Shown: positions 25,594 to 34,622 of the stretch, in pieces | Layout of the letters: every line of letters starts with the position of its first letter | Numbering within the stretch: position 1 is the stretch's first letter | Origin: Microbacterium terricola | GTDB taxonomy: Bacteria > Actinomycetota > Actinomycetes > Actinomycetales > Microbacteriaceae | DNA: 64,000 bases | Direction of reading: 5' to 3' | NCBI RefSeq assembly: GCF_027943945.1 | Contig: NZ_AP027141.1 | Span: forward strand, 1,116,001-1,180,000 | The notes under the pieces: generated by a model | Told to the model about the DNA's origin: nothing | The model's input: the letters and a program-made list of their open reading frames with translations, nothing else | Database searches by the model: none | Translations under genes and position numbers: made by a program

Positions 25594-26049
25594 ATGTCGA
25601 ACCCGCTCAAGAAGACCATGGTGTACCTGGGCCTCGCCGACGAGGAAGAGGTCTACGAGGAGCCGGCTCCGGTGAGCCGCAAGGCGTCGACGCAGGTCGC
25701 CGAGAAGACGGGAACCGTCACGCCCCTGCACCGCCCCGCGGTGGTGCGCCAGCCGGCAGTCGGGACCGTGAGCGAGATCCTCACCGTGCACCCCAAGCAG
25801 TACCGCGACGCACAGGTGATCGCCGAGAACTTCCGTGACGGCATCCCCGTCATCATCAACCTCTCGCAGATGAGCGACGCGGACGCACGGCGCCTGGTCG
25901 ACTTCGCGAGCGGACTCTCCCTCGGCCTCTACGGACGCATCGAGCGGGTCACGAGCAAGGTCTTCCTGCTCTCGCCCGAGCACGTCGCCGTGTCCGGCGA
26001 CGGGGCTGTGGCGCAGGCCGACCCCGAGTCGGTTCCCTTCGCCCAGTAG
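25594..26049 (+). CDS. sepF: Z-ring membrane anchor SepF
   Basis: 151 residues. The N-terminus [19 protein letters not shown] is the amphipathic membrane-targeting helix, followed by an acidic/proline linker and the C-terminal SepF domain (about 62-140) with [20 protein letters not shown] and the conserved glycine-rich [16 protein letters not shown]. SepF binds the FtsZ C-terminal peptide and tethers the ring to the membrane, which is essential where FtsA is absent, as in actinobacteria. Clear GGAGG site 5 bases before ATG. Confidence 0.95.
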   Translation: MSNPLKKTMVYLGLADEEEVYEEPAPVSRKASTQVAEKTGTVTPLHRPAVVRQPAVGTVSEILTVHPKQYRDAQVIAENFRDGIPVIINLSQMSDADARRLVDFASGLSLGLYGRIERVTSKVFLLSPEHVAVSGDGAVAQADPESVPFAQ

Positions 26050-26052
26050 ACC

Positions 26053-26349
26053 GTGGTCGTCGTACAGGTCGTCGCGGCGGTCCTCAACACCCTCCTGCTG
26101 ATCTACATCCTGGTGCTGCTCGCGCGCATGATCCTGGACTGGATCCCGTTCTTCAACAGGGAGTGGCGTCCGCGCGGAGCCGGGCTCGTGGCGGCGGAGG
26201 TCGTCTACACGGTCACCGACCCTCCGCTGCGGTTCTTCCGACGCCTGATCCCTCCGCTGCGCATCGGCTCGATCGCGATCGATCTCGGTTTCACCATCAC
26301 GCTGATCCTCTGCTTCGTGCTGATGAATATCACCGCTGCGCTGTATTGA
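26053..26349 (+). CDS. YggT-family membrane protein
   Basis: 98 residues, GTG start 3 bases after the sepF stop. Two hydrophobic segments (about 4-26 and 72-96) flank the conserved LLARMILDWIPFFNREWRPRG and YTVTDPPLRFFRRLIPP motifs of the YggT family. Members are found beside sepF and divIVA in many Gram-positive bacteria; the function is not settled, with proposed roles in division or osmotic adaptation. Confidence 0.9.
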   Translation: MVVVQVVAAVLNTLLLIYILVLLARMILDWIPFFNREWRPRGAGLVAAEVVYTVTDPPLRFFRRLIPPLRIGSIAIDLGFTITLILCFVLMNITAALY

Positions 26350-26362
26350 GCGTGTCGCTACC

Positions 26363-26392
26363 TTCGACACCCCCGCAGGCGACGGCTATGCT
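26363..26392 (+). promoter_or_regulatory. Promoter of wag31/divIVA
   Basis: TTCGAC at 26363-26368 and TATGCT at 26387-26392, with 18 bases between. The leader to the ATG at 26471 is about 70 bases and ends in an AAGGA ribosome site. A separate promoter fits the high, constant need for Wag31. Confidence 0.5.
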
Positions 26393-26470
26393 TGCGAGGT
26401 ACGACCCGCCACTTGGGGGGTCTGCCCCTGACATCGACCAGCGACTTCGGCGCTCGAAGAAGGAAACACC

Positions 26471-27079
26471 ATGGCATTGACCCCGGATGACGTCGTCACC
26501 AAGCAGTTCCAGCACGTTCGCTTCAAGGAGGGCTTCGACCCGGACGAGGTCGACGACTTCCTCGACGAGATCGTGGTCGAATGGCGCAAGACCATCGCCG
26601 AGAACGACGAGCTGAAGGCCAAGCTGGCCGCGTTCGAGTCCGGCGAGACCCCGGCCGCTGCCGCTCCGGTCGAGCAGCCCGTGGCAGAGCCCGTCGTCGA
26701 GCAGCCTGCTCCCGTAGCCGAGGTGCCGGCACCGACGCCCGCACCCGTGTCCACTGCGGCTCCTGCCGCCGCGACGGCCGGCATCATCGAGCTCGCGCAG
26801 CGTCTGCACGACGAGCACGTCGCCGAGGGTCAGGCCAAGCGCGACCAGCTCATCTCCGAAGCCAACGCCCAGGCCGCGTCGATCGTCGCCGAGGCCGAGG
26901 CCAAGGGCCGCGACGAGCTCGCGCGCCTCGAGAAGGAGCGCGCGTCGCTGGAGAGCAGCATCAGCGAGCTCCGCGACTTCGAGCGCGACTACCGCACGCA
27001 GCTGCGCAGCTACATCGAGGGTCAGCTCCGCGACCTCGAGACCACGACCGCCGGCTCCGGCGTGTCGGCTGTCAGCTAG
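26471..27079 (+). CDS. wag31: Polar growth and division protein DivIVA/Wag31
   Basis: 202 residues. The N-terminal lipid-binding domain MALTPDDVVTKQFQHVRFKEGFDPDEVDDFLDEI is clear. A Pro/Ala/Glu linker (about 60-98) separates it from a long coiled coil (about 105-190), rich in Glu, Lys and Arg heptads. Wag31 gathers at curved membrane at poles and septa and recruits the elongation machinery. In mycobacteria it is a kinase target; the first domain here has threonines at equivalent places, but sites cannot be assigned by eye. Confidence 0.95.
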   Translation: MALTPDDVVTKQFQHVRFKEGFDPDEVDDFLDEIVVEWRKTIAENDELKAKLAAFESGETPAAAAPVEQPVAEPVVEQPAPVAEVPAPTPAPVSTAAPAAATAGIIELAQRLHDEHVAEGQAKRDQLISEANAQAASIVAEAEAKGRDELARLEKERASLESSISELRDFERDYRTQLRSYIEGQLRDLETTTAGSGVSAVS

Positions 27080-27088
27080 GTCTCGTCT

Positions 27089-27718
27089 TTGACGGATCGA
27101 TCACAGCGGTCCTCGGAGCGACGAGAACGGTCACTGAACCCGTCGAAGGGTCAGAAGGCGGCCGGCATCACCATCGCGATTCTCGCGGTGCTGGTGCTGG
27201 CCGCCGATCAGTTCACCAAGTACCTCGCGATCGAGAACCTTCCTCCTGAGGAGCCCGTCCACATCCTGGGCGACTTCCTCATCTTCTATCTCGTGCGCAA
27301 TCCCGGCGCGGCGTTCTCGCTGGGCGAAGAGGTCACCTGGATCTTCACGATCGCGCTGGCCCTCGTGGCGATCGCGATCGTCTGGCTGGCGTTCACGCGC
27401 ATCCGCTCGAAGGCGTGGGCGGTCGTCCTCGGCCTGCTGCTCGGCGGCGTGCTCGGCAACCTCACCGACCGCCTGCTGCGCCCACCGGGGTTCGCCGTCG
27501 GGCACGTCATCGACTTCATCAACACGCCCTGGATGATGCCCGCGATCTACAACGTCGCCGACATGTTCATCGTGACGATGATGATCTCGGTCGCCCTGCT
27601 CGTGCTGCTCGGTCGCAACATCGACGGCACGCGTGAGCGTCGTGGTGCCGACTCGGCAGCGGATGACGCGGATGCTGCGGCCCCCGCATCCGATCAGCCG
27701 ACCGCCGCGCAGGACTGA
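27089..27718 (+). CDS. lspA: Prolipoprotein signal peptidase (signal peptidase II)
   Basis: 209 residues with four membrane helices. It cleaves the signal peptide of lipid-modified prolipoproteins, such as CtaC in this window. The catalytic aspartates are D127 in GNLTDRL and D158 in YNVADMF; NPGAAFS is the third conserved motif. The Asp/Ala-rich cytoplasmic tail is long. The proposed TTG start has no good ribosome site and lies 9 bases after wag31, so the true start could be slightly further in; the residues before [12 protein letters not shown] are not conserved. Confidence 0.92.
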   Translation: MTDRSQRSSERRERSLNPSKGQKAAGITIAILAVLVLAADQFTKYLAIENLPPEEPVHILGDFLIFYLVRNPGAAFSLGEEVTWIFTIALALVAIAIVWLAFTRIRSKAWAVVLGLLLGGVLGNLTDRLLRPPGFAVGHVIDFINTPWMMPAIYNVADMFIVTMMISVALLVLLGRNIDGTRERRGADSAADDADAAAPASDQPTAAQD

Positions 27719-27719
27719 C

Positions 27720-28640
27720 GTGGAATCCCGCAGCCTGCCCGTTCCGGACGGCCTGGACGGCACGCGCGTCGACGCGGCCCTCGCCAAGATGCTCGGATTC
27801 TCGCGCACGTTCGCCGCGGAGGTCGCCGAGGCCGGCGGCGTCGCGATGGACGGGCGCACACTCGCCAAGAGCGACAAGCTCCGCGGCGGCGCCTGGCTCG
27901 ATGTGGAGTGGGCTCCCAAAGAGGAGCCGCGCGTCGTGCCCGTCGCCGTCCCTGATCTCGGCATCGTCTACGACGACGACGAGATCGTGGTCGTCGACAA
28001 GCCGTCGGGCGTGGCCGCCCACCCCTCACTCGGCTGGGAGGGCCCGACCGTGCTCGGCGCCCTCGCCGCGGGCGGATTCCGCATCGCCACGACCGGCGCC
28101 GCCGAGCGGCAGGGGATCGTGCACCGCCTCGATGTCGGCACGAGCGGGCTGATGGTGGTCGCCAAGACCGAGCGCGCCTACACCGTGCTGAAGCGCGCGT
28201 TCAAGGAGCGCGAGGTCGAGAAGATCTACCATGCCGTCGTGCAGGGCCACCCGGATCCGCTCGTCGGCACCATCGACGCGCCGATCGGCCGCCACCCGAG
28301 CCACTCGTGGAAGTTCGCCGTGACGCCCGACGGCAAGGACTCGGTCACCCACTACGAGACGCTCGAGGCGTTCCCGGGAGCATCGCTGCTCGAGATCCAT
28401 CTCGAGACAGGCCGCACGCATCAGATCCGCGTGCACATGGCCGCGCACCGGCATCCCTGCGTGGGGGATCCGCTCTACGGCGGCGACCCGACCCTGGCGG
28501 CGCGGCTCGGTCTCATCCGGCAGTGGCTGCATGCGCACGAGCTCTCGTTCGCGCACCCGGCGACCGGCGACCAGGTCACGTTCCGCTCGGAGTACCCGCC
28601 AGATCTGCAGCACGCACTGGACGTGCTGCGCGGGGACTGA
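27720..28640 (+). CDS. RluA/RluD-family ribosomal pseudouridine synthase
   Basis: 306 residues, GTG start 1 base after the lspA stop. An S4 RNA-binding domain (about 12-75) is followed by the catalytic domain with [11 protein letters not shown], where D138 is the nucleophile, and [13 protein letters not shown]. It isomerises uridines in 23S rRNA. The lspA-rluD-like pairing is found in many bacteria. An upstream in-frame extension inside lspA has no start signal and no conserved residues, so the GTG is preferred. RluD fits best, but RluA-family members are hard to separate by eye. Confidence 0.92.
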   Translation: MESRSLPVPDGLDGTRVDAALAKMLGFSRTFAAEVAEAGGVAMDGRTLAKSDKLRGGAWLDVEWAPKEEPRVVPVAVPDLGIVYDDDEIVVVDKPSGVAAHPSLGWEGPTVLGALAAGGFRIATTGAAERQGIVHRLDVGTSGLMVVAKTERAYTVLKRAFKEREVEKIYHAVVQGHPDPLVGTIDAPIGRHPSHSWKFAVTPDGKDSVTHYETLEAFPGASLLEIHLETGRTHQIRVHMAAHRHPCVGDPLYGGDPTLAARLGLIRQWLHAHELSFAHPATGDQVTFRSEYPPDLQHALDVLRGD

Positions 28641-29111
28641 TCAGCGCCCGCCCTCGAAGCGGGCGGGACCGGCCGGATCCACGGCGGCTTCGACGCGCCT
28701 TCGCATGTCACCGGCGAGGTCGGCGACGCTCAGCGGATACCACCCGACCTCGGTCATCTCGCCGTCGGCGGGGTAGGGGTCGCCGGACACCCACGAGCAG
28801 CGGAACGTGAGGTCGAGGTAGTCGCTCTGATCGCCGTTCGCGTAGGTCACCCGCGGGATCTGATGCACCCATGCCAGTCGGTCGACGGTGATGACGACGC
28901 CGGCCTCCTCGAGCGCTTCGCGGGCGGCTGCGTCGGCAGGCTCCTCGCCGGGGTCGATGATCCCTGTGATGGGGGTGAGTTCGCCGGTGTCCTCGCGGCG
29001 GCCGAGCAGCACTTCGTCGCCGCGGACGATCACGGCAGTGACCCCTGACAGGGGGAGCGGCATCGTGCCGACATGGCGGCGCAGTTCGAGGATGAAGTCG
29101 GGCGTCGGCAT
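28641..29111 (-). CDS. NUDIX hydrolase
   Basis: 156 residues. The Nudix box GIIDPGEEPADAAAREALEE, followed by AGV, matches the G-x5-E-x7-REUxEExGU pattern with all metal ligands. It hydrolyses a nucleoside diphosphate linked to some moiety; the substrate is unknown. Its stop lies directly against the stop of the converging RluD-like gene (28640/28641). The ATG is six bases after TAGGCT. Confidence 0.88.
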   Translation of the reverse strand: MPTPDFILELRRHVGTMPLPLSGVTAVIVRGDEVLLGRREDTGELTPITGIIDPGEEPADAAAREALEEAGVVITVDRLAWVHQIPRVTYANGDQSDYLDLTFRCSWVSGDPYPADGEMTEVGWYPLSVADLAGDMRRRVEAAVDPAGPARFEGGR

Positions 29112-29117
29112 GCCGCC

Positions 29118-29123
29118 AGCCTA
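29118..29123 (-). promoter_or_regulatory. -10 box for leaderless NUDIX transcript
   Basis: TAGGCT on the minus strand, then six bases (GGCGGC), then the ATG at 29111. No ribosome site. Confidence 0.55.
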
Positions 29124-29177
29124 CGGCCGGGCGCGCGGGCGTTGCCCGGTGTCCCACCCCGGTGGGACCCTGGCCGC

Positions 29178-29753
29178 ATGGCGATCGAGGTGCGTCCGGC
29201 GGCCGAGTTCGACGACGTCGCGACGATGGTGGGGCCGAAGAAGCCCGAATCGAACGTGTGCTGGTGCCTGAGCTACCGCATCCCCTCGAAGGAGAACCTC
29301 GACCTGCGCGGCCCTGAGCGGGGCGAGCGGGTCCGGCGCCTGATGGCCGACGAGCCGCATCCGATCGGCGTGCTCGCCTACGACGGCGATGAGGTGGTCG
29401 GGTGGGCTGCCGTGGCCCCGCGGGCCGACACGCACTTCGCGACGTTCCGCAAGATCCCCCATGTGGACGACCTCCCGGTCTGGTCGATCTGGTGCTTCCG
29501 GGTGCGGCCGGGGCACCGCAAGCAGGGCATCATGCACGCGCTGCTCGAGGGCGCCGTCGCGTTCGCGAAAGAGCACGGGGCGCCCGCCGTCGAGGGCTAC
29601 CCGGTCGACAACGAGGCGAAGAAGGTCGACCTGACCATGGCGTACGTCGGCACGCGGCGGCTGTTCGAGGAGGGCGGGTTCACGAAGGCAGCAGACACCG
29701 AGTCGGTGCTGAGCGGCTTCCCTCGGGTGCTGATGCGCCGCGACCTGTCCTAG
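29178..29753 (+). CDS. GNAT-family N-acetyltransferase
   Basis: 191 residues. The GNAT fold shows in VRPAAEFDDVATMV at the start, GWAAVAPRADTHF as beta strand 4, and WCFRVRPGHRKQGIMHALLEGAVAFA, where RPGHRKQGI is the acetyl-CoA pyrophosphate loop. The early CWCLSYRIP cysteine motif is typical of a subgroup of uncharacterised GNAT proteins. Substrate unknown. Its stop overlaps the stop of the converging VKOR gene by 4 bases. Confidence 0.85.
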   Translation: MAIEVRPAAEFDDVATMVGPKKPESNVCWCLSYRIPSKENLDLRGPERGERVRRLMADEPHPIGVLAYDGDEVVGWAAVAPRADTHFATFRKIPHVDDLPVWSIWCFRVRPGHRKQGIMHALLEGAVAFAKEHGAPAVEGYPVDNEAKKVDLTMAYVGTRRLFEEGGFTKAADTESVLSGFPRVLMRRDLS

Positions 29754-30370
29754 AACAGCGAGCCGAGGACATCCAGCCGCACCTGCGCCGCGATCGCGAT
29801 CAGGGCGTAATCCAGCACGGTGATCAGCAGCGCCCACGAGGAGAGCGTCCTGCCGAAGCTGCGGGCGCGTTCGCCCCAGACGCCGTCGCGCAGCATCCAT
29901 CCCAGCGTGAACCAGAACAGCGGGATCGTGACGAGCCACACGACCATGCACCACGGGCACAGCGAGCCGTACTCGAACACGCTGCGCCAGGCGAGGACGT
30001 GCACGAACACGAAGGCGGCCCCGACGAACGACAGGAATGTGCGCCAGTACCACCGCCGCAGTCCGCCGGGAGCGGCGAACGCGCTCATCGCCGCGTAGAG
30101 CGGGCCGCAGAACAGCACGATCCCGATGATCGAGTTCGAGAACCCGAGCAGGTTGCCTCCGGGGGACAGCAGGTTCGGACCGCAGGTCACGATCACGCTG
30201 ATCGAGCAGGAGATGAGCGCATCGCTCCCCGTCAGCTGCCCGACGTACTCCAGGTAGAGAAGGAACGACACCACTCCGCCGAGCAGGGCGGCGATGATCC
30301 AGAACACCGCCAGGCCGCGCGGAGGACGCGCGAGAAGAGGAACGGATGCTGCCGCCGGCGCGTCGCTCAT
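29750..30370 (-). CDS. Vitamin K epoxide reductase (VKOR) family protein
   Basis: 206 residues, about five membrane helices. The redox motif C138-P-W-C141 and the loop cysteines C55 and C63 are intact. Bacterial VKOR takes electrons from a DsbA-like thiol oxidase and passes them to quinone, so it drives disulfide formation in secreted proteins. No DsbA gene is in the window. A longer reading frame extends upstream, but the MSDAPAAAS start is the natural N-terminus; the ATG has GACAATGGGCGT before it and no ribosome site. Confidence 0.9.
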   Translation of the reverse strand: MSDAPAAASVPLLARPPRGLAVFWIIAALLGGVVSFLLYLEYVGQLTGSDALISCSISVIVTCGPNLLSPGGNLLGFSNSIIGIVLFCGPLYAAMSAFAAPGGLRRWYWRTFLSFVGAAFVFVHVLAWRSVFEYGSLCPWCMVVWLVTIPLFWFTLGWMLRDGVWGERARSFGRTLSSWALLITVLDYALIAIAAQVRLDVLGSLF

Positions 30371-30435
30371 ACGCCCATTGTCGACACCAGGGCCCGTCGG
30401 CGACAGCCACCGGGCCGGGAATATCGCCCTGGCGA

Positions 30436-30441
30436 TAGGTT
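30436..30441 (+). promoter_or_regulatory. -10 box for leaderless DinB-like transcript
   Basis: TAGGTT, six bases (GGCACC), then the GTG at 30448. No ribosome site. Confidence 0.55.
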
Positions 30442-30447
30442 GGCACC

Positions 30448-30897
30448 GTGATCGCACTGCTCCGGCGCCGGTTCGACCGCGCCCACTCCCTGTACGCCGA
30501 CCTCGCCGACGAGCTCACCGCCGAGCAGCTCGGCTCGACGCTGGCCGACCTGCCGTCGAACACGATCGGCGGGCAGCTGTGGTGCGTGCTCGGCGCGCGC
30601 GAGAGCTACCCCCGTGCCGCGGTGGCAGGGGAGTGGCAGGGCTTCACCTCTCCGCTCGACGCGGCAGGCGTGACCGACCCGACCGCCGTGCGCGCCGCCC
30701 TGCGGGCGACGCACGCCGACGTCGACGCGTGGCTCGGGAGCATCGACCCGGCCGACGAGGACTCGCTGACGTACGCGCTCGCGCTGCTCGAGCACGAGAC
30801 GCAGCATCACGGCCAGCTGATCCGCTACCTGTACGGGCTCGGGATCCCGCGCCCCGCATCGTGGCAGCGGCAGTACGCGCTCGACGAGGAGTCCTGA
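30448..30897 (+). CDS. DinB-like four-helix protein
   Basis: 149 residues. The sequence is mostly helical, with LLRRRFDRAHSLYADLADEL at the start and ALLEHETQHHGQLIRYLYGLG near the end; the spaced histidines (HETQHHGQ) are like the metal site of the DinB/YfiT/DUF664 fold. Members in actinobacteria are often thiol-dependent transferases, but no specific reaction can be assigned. A weak hairpin (30906-30926) follows the stop. The ATG-less GTG start is fixed by the TAGGTT box. Confidence 0.7.
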   Translation: MIALLRRRFDRAHSLYADLADELTAEQLGSTLADLPSNTIGGQLWCVLGARESYPRAAVAGEWQGFTSPLDAAGVTDPTAVRAALRATHADVDAWLGSIDPADEDSLTYALALLEHETQHHGQLIRYLYGLGIPRPASWQRQYALDEES

Positions 30898-30991
30898 CCC
30901 GGGCTTCACCCTGAGGTCGAGGGTGAGGTCAGCTGGGGCGGCAATCGCCCGAACCGGGTGCCCGCGCGGGCTCGACGTCGGACGCTCTCCG

Positions 30992-30997
30992 TAGACT
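30992..30997 (+). promoter_or_regulatory. -10 box for leaderless dnaE transcript
   Basis: TAGACT, six bases (CGATCC), then the GTG at 31004. No ribosome site. Confidence 0.6.
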
Positions 30998-31003
30998 CGA
31001 TCC

Positions 31004-34000
31004 GTGGCATCCGACTCCTTCGTTCACCTGCACGTGCACAGCGAGTACTCGATGCTCGACGGTGCGGCCCGCATCGCTCCGATGGTGCAAGAGGCCGTCA
31101 GGCAGGAGATGCCGGCGATCGCGGTCACCGACCACGGCAACACCTTCGCGGCCTACGAGTTCTACAAGACGGCGAAGGATGCGGGCATCAAGCCGATCAT
31201 CGGCATCGAGGCCTACGTCACCCCCGGCACCCACCGCAGTGACAAGGCGCGCGTGCGCTGGGGCACGCCCGAGCAGTCCAACGACGACGTCTCCGGCTCC
31301 GGCGCCTACACGCACATGACCCTGCTGTCTCAGACGACCGAGGGCATGCACAACCTGTTCCGGCTCAGCTCCCGCGCGAGCATGGAGGGCTACTACTTCA
31401 AGCCCCGCATGGACCGCGAACTGCTGCAGAAGTACTCGAAGGGGCTCATCGCGACCACCGGCTGCCCGTCGGGCGAGGTGCAGACCCGCCTGCGGCTGGG
31501 GCAGTACGACGCGGCGCGTGCGGCGGCGGCCGAGTTCCAGGACATCTTCGGCAAGGAGAACTACTTCGCCGAGATCATGGACCACGGGCTCTCGATCGAG
31601 CGGCGGGTCATGGGCGACCTGCTCAAGATCTCGAAAGACCTCGACATCCCGCTCGTCGGCACCAACGACCTGCACTACACGCACCAGCACGACGCCACCA
31701 GCCACGCCGCCCTTCTGTGCGTGCAGTCCGGCTCGACGCTCGACGACCCCAAGCGGTTCAAGTTCGACGGCGACGGCTACTACGTGAAGTCCGCCGCCGA
31801 GATGCGCCAGGTGTTCCGCGATCACCCCGAGGCCTGCGACAACACGCTGCTGATCGCCGAGCGCTGCGAGATCGAGTTCAACACCAGCGCGAACTACATG
31901 CCGCGATTCCCGGTGCCGATGGGCGAGACCGAGGACTCCTGGTTCGTCAAGGAGGTCGAGGTCGGTCTCCAGGGGCGCTACCCCGCGGGCATCCCCGACA
32001 CCGTGCGCGCGCAGGCCGAGTACGAGACCGGCGTCATCCTCCAGATGGGGTTCCCCGGCTACTTCCTCGTGGTCGCCGACTTCATCAACTGGGCGAAGAA
32101 GAACGGCATCCGCGTCGGGCCGGGTCGCGGCTCGGGCGCCGGTTCCATGGCCGCGTACGCGATGGGCATCACCGACCTCGACCCGCTTCAGCACGGGCTC
32201 ATCTTCGAGCGCTTCCTCAACCCCGACCGCGTCTCCATGCCCGACTTCGACGTCGACTTCGACGACCGCCGCCGCGGCGAGGTGATCCAGTACGTCACCG
32301 AGAAGTACGGTGACGAGCGCGTCGCGCAGATCGTGACCTACGGCACGATCAAGGCCAAGCAGGCGCTGAAGGACGCGGGCCGGGTTCTCGGTTTCCCCTT
32401 CAGCATGGGCGACAAGCTCACCAAGGCGATGCCGCCCGCGGTGATGGGCAAGGACATGCCGCTGGAAGGCATGTTCAACAAGGAGCACCCGCGCTACAAG
32501 GAGGCGTCCGAGTTCCGCCTGCTGATCGAGACGGACCCCGAAGCCAAGACGGTCTTCGACACCGCGGTGGGCCTCGAGAACCTGAAGAGGCAGTGGGGCG
32601 TCCACGCCGCCGGCGTGATCATGTCGTCCGAGCCGCTGATCGACATCATCCCGATCATGCGCCGCGAGCAGGACGGCCAGATCGTCACGCAGTTCGACTA
32701 CCCGTCATGCGAATCGCTCGGGCTGATCAAGATGGACTTCCTGGGGCTGCGCAACCTCACGATCATCAACGACGCGCTCGACAACATCGAAGCCAACCGC
32801 GGACACGCGCTCGTGCTCGAAGACCTGACGCTCGACGACGTGGAGTCGTACGAGCTGTTGTCGCGCGGCGACACGCTGGGCGTCTTCCAGCTCGACGGCG
32901 GGCCGATGCGCTCACTTCTGCGCCTCATGAAGCCCGACAACTTCGAAGACATCTCGGCCGTCATCGCCCTGTACCGCCCCGGCCCGATGGGCGCCAACTC
33001 GCACATCAACTACGCGCTGCGCAAGAACGGCCAGCAGGACATCACGCCGATCCACGAGGAGTTCCGCGAGTCGCTCGCCGAGATCCTCGACACCAGCTAC
33101 GGCCTCATCATCTACCAGGAGCAGGTGATGGCCATCGCGCAGAAGGTCGCCGGCTTCAGCCTCGGCCAGGCCGACATCCTGCGCCGGGCGATGGGCAAGA
33201 AGAAGAAGTCCGAGCTCGACAAGCAGTTCGAGGGCTTCCAGGCGGGAATGCACGCCAACGGCTACTCCGACGAGGCGGTGCAGAAGCTCTGGGAGATCCT
33301 CCTGCCGTTCTCCGACTACGCGTTCAACAAGGCGCACTCCGCCGCCTACGGCCTGGTGTCCTACTGGACGGCATACCTGAAGGCGCACTACCCGGCCGAG
33401 TACATGGCAGCGCTGCTCACGAGCGTCGGCGACTCCAAGGACAAGATGGCGGTGTACCTCAACGAGTGCCGCCGCATGGGCATCAAGGTGCTCCCGCCCG
33501 ACGTGGGCGCGTCGATCCGGTACTTCGCGGCCGTCGGCGAAGACATCCGCTTCGGTCTCGGCGCCGTCCGCAACGTCGGCGCCAACGTGGTCGACGGCAT
33601 CGTCACGGCCCGCGCCGACGACAGCTTCGTGAGCTTCCACGACTTCCTCACGAAGGTCCCGCTGCACGTGGCCAACAAGCGCACGGTGGAGTCTCTGATC
33701 AAGGCGGGGGCTTTCGACTCGCTCGGGTCGACGAGGCGCGCGCTGATGGAGATCCACGAGGACGCCACCGAGGCGGCCGTGGAGACCAAGCGCAAGGCCG
33801 CGACCGGGGCGATCGGCTTCGACTTCGACAGCCTCTACGACGAGGCGGAGGAGATCATGCCCGCCAAGGTCCCCGAGCGCCCGGAGTGGACCAAGAAGGA
33901 CAAGCTGGCGTTCGAGCGCGAGATGCTCGGGCTGTACGTGTCCGACCACCCGCTGGCGGGTCTCGAGATCCCGCTCGCGAAGCACGCGTCCACGAGCATC

Positions 34001-34522
34001 CACGACCTGCTCGCCTCCGACGACGTGCAGGACGGCGACCAGGTGACCGTTGCGGGCCTGGTCACCAGCGTCCAGCATCGCGTCGCCAAGTCCAGTGGCA
34101 ACCCGTACGGCATGATCACCGTCGAGGACTTCGACGGCGAGGTGACCGTCATGTTCATGGGCAAGACGTACACCGAGTTCCAGTCGCAGCTGATCGCCGA
34201 CTCGATCCTGGTGGTGCGGGGGCGGGTGTCGCGACGCGACGACGGGCTCAACCTGCACGCGCAGTCGGCGTTCACGCCTGATCTCGGATCGGTGGATGCC
34301 GGTGGCGCGCTGCTTCTGATGGTGCCCGAGCAGCGGGCGACCGAGCAGCTCATCACCGAGCTCGCCGAGGTCCTGAACCGGCACAGGGGCGACACGGAGG
34401 TGACGCTGCGGCTGCACAAGGGTGCGGTCGCGAAGGTGTTCGACGTGCCTCTGCCGGTGCGGGTCACGGCCGATCTGTACGGCGAGCTGAAGGGCCTGCT
34501 CGGCCCCCAGTGCCTGGGCTGA
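31004..34522 (+). CDS. dnaE: DNA polymerase III alpha subunit
   Basis: 1172 residues, full length for DnaE1. The N-terminal PHP domain starts FVHLHVHSEYSMLDG and has AVTDHGN, which keeps the metal-binding residues of a possible proofreading domain. The polymerase active site includes GPGRGSGAGS (about residue 372) and PDFDVDFD (about 412-419) with the catalytic aspartates. The tandem helix-hairpin-helix region and an OB fold (about 1010-1055, GLVTSVQHRVAKSSGNPYG) follow. It is the main replicative polymerase. The gene is monocistronic or leads into the membrane protein gene 100 bases downstream. Confidence 0.97.
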   Translation: MASDSFVHLHVHSEYSMLDGAARIAPMVQEAVRQEMPAIAVTDHGNTFAAYEFYKTAKDAGIKPIIGIEAYVTPGTHRSDKARVRWGTPEQSNDDVSGSGAYTHMTLLSQTTEGMHNLFRLSSRASMEGYYFKPRMDRELLQKYSKGLIATTGCPSGEVQTRLRLGQYDAARAAAAEFQDIFGKENYFAEIMDHGLSIERRVMGDLLKISKDLDIPLVGTNDLHYTHQHDATSHAALLCVQSGSTLDDPKRFKFDGDGYYVKSAAEMRQVFRDHPEACDNTLLIAERCEIEFNTSANYMPRFPVPMGETEDSWFVKEVEVGLQGRYPAGIPDTVRAQAEYETGVILQMGFPGYFLVVADFINWAKKNGIRVGPGRGSGAGSMAAYAMGITDLDPLQHGLIFERFLNPDRVSMPDFDVDFDDRRRGEVIQYVTEKYGDERVAQIVTYGTIKAKQALKDAGRVLGFPFSMGDKLTKAMPPAVMGKDMPLEGMFNKEHPRYKEASEFRLLIETDPEAKTVFDTAVGLENLKRQWGVHAAGVIMSSEPLIDIIPIMRREQDGQIVTQFDYPSCESLGLIKMDFLGLRNLTIINDALDNIEANRGHALVLEDLTLDDVESYELLSRGDTLGVFQLDGGPMRSLLRLMKPDNFEDISAVIALYRPGPMGANSHINYALRKNGQQDITPIHEEFRESLAEILDTSYGLIIYQEQVMAIAQKVAGFSLGQADILRRAMGKKKKSELDKQFEGFQAGMHANGYSDEAVQKLWEILLPFSDYAFNKAHSAAYGLVSYWTAYLKAHYPAEYMAALLTSVGDSKDKMAVYLNECRRMGIKVLPPDVGASIRYFAAVGEDIRFGLGAVRNVGANVVDGIVTARADDSFVSFHDFLTKVPLHVANKRTVESLIKAGAFDSLGSTRRALMEIHEDATEAAVETKRKAATGAIGFDFDSLYDEAEEIMPAKVPERPEWTKKDKLAFEREMLGLYVSDHPLAGLEIPLAKHASTSIHDLLASDDVQDGDQVTVAGLVTSVQHRVAKSSGNPYGMITVEDFDGEVTVMFMGKTYTEFQSQLIADSILVVRGRVSRRDDGLNLHAQSAFTPDLGSVDAGGALLLMVPEQRATEQLITELAEVLNRHRGDTEVTLRLHKGAVAKVFDVPLPVRVTADLYGELKGLLGPQCLG

Positions 34523-34622
34523 GCCGGCGCGCAGGACGCGCGTCTCATCTCATCCTCATCTCATGAGCCGCGGGTAGGATCGCACACGCGTGACGCGGGA
34601 GCGTCCCGGAAAGGGAAGACAA

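Noticed and set aside
30929..34417. Long minus strand open frames opposite dnaE
   Set aside because: They mirror the dnaE reading frame, lack start signals, and have Val/Leu/Arg/Asp-rich shadow composition.
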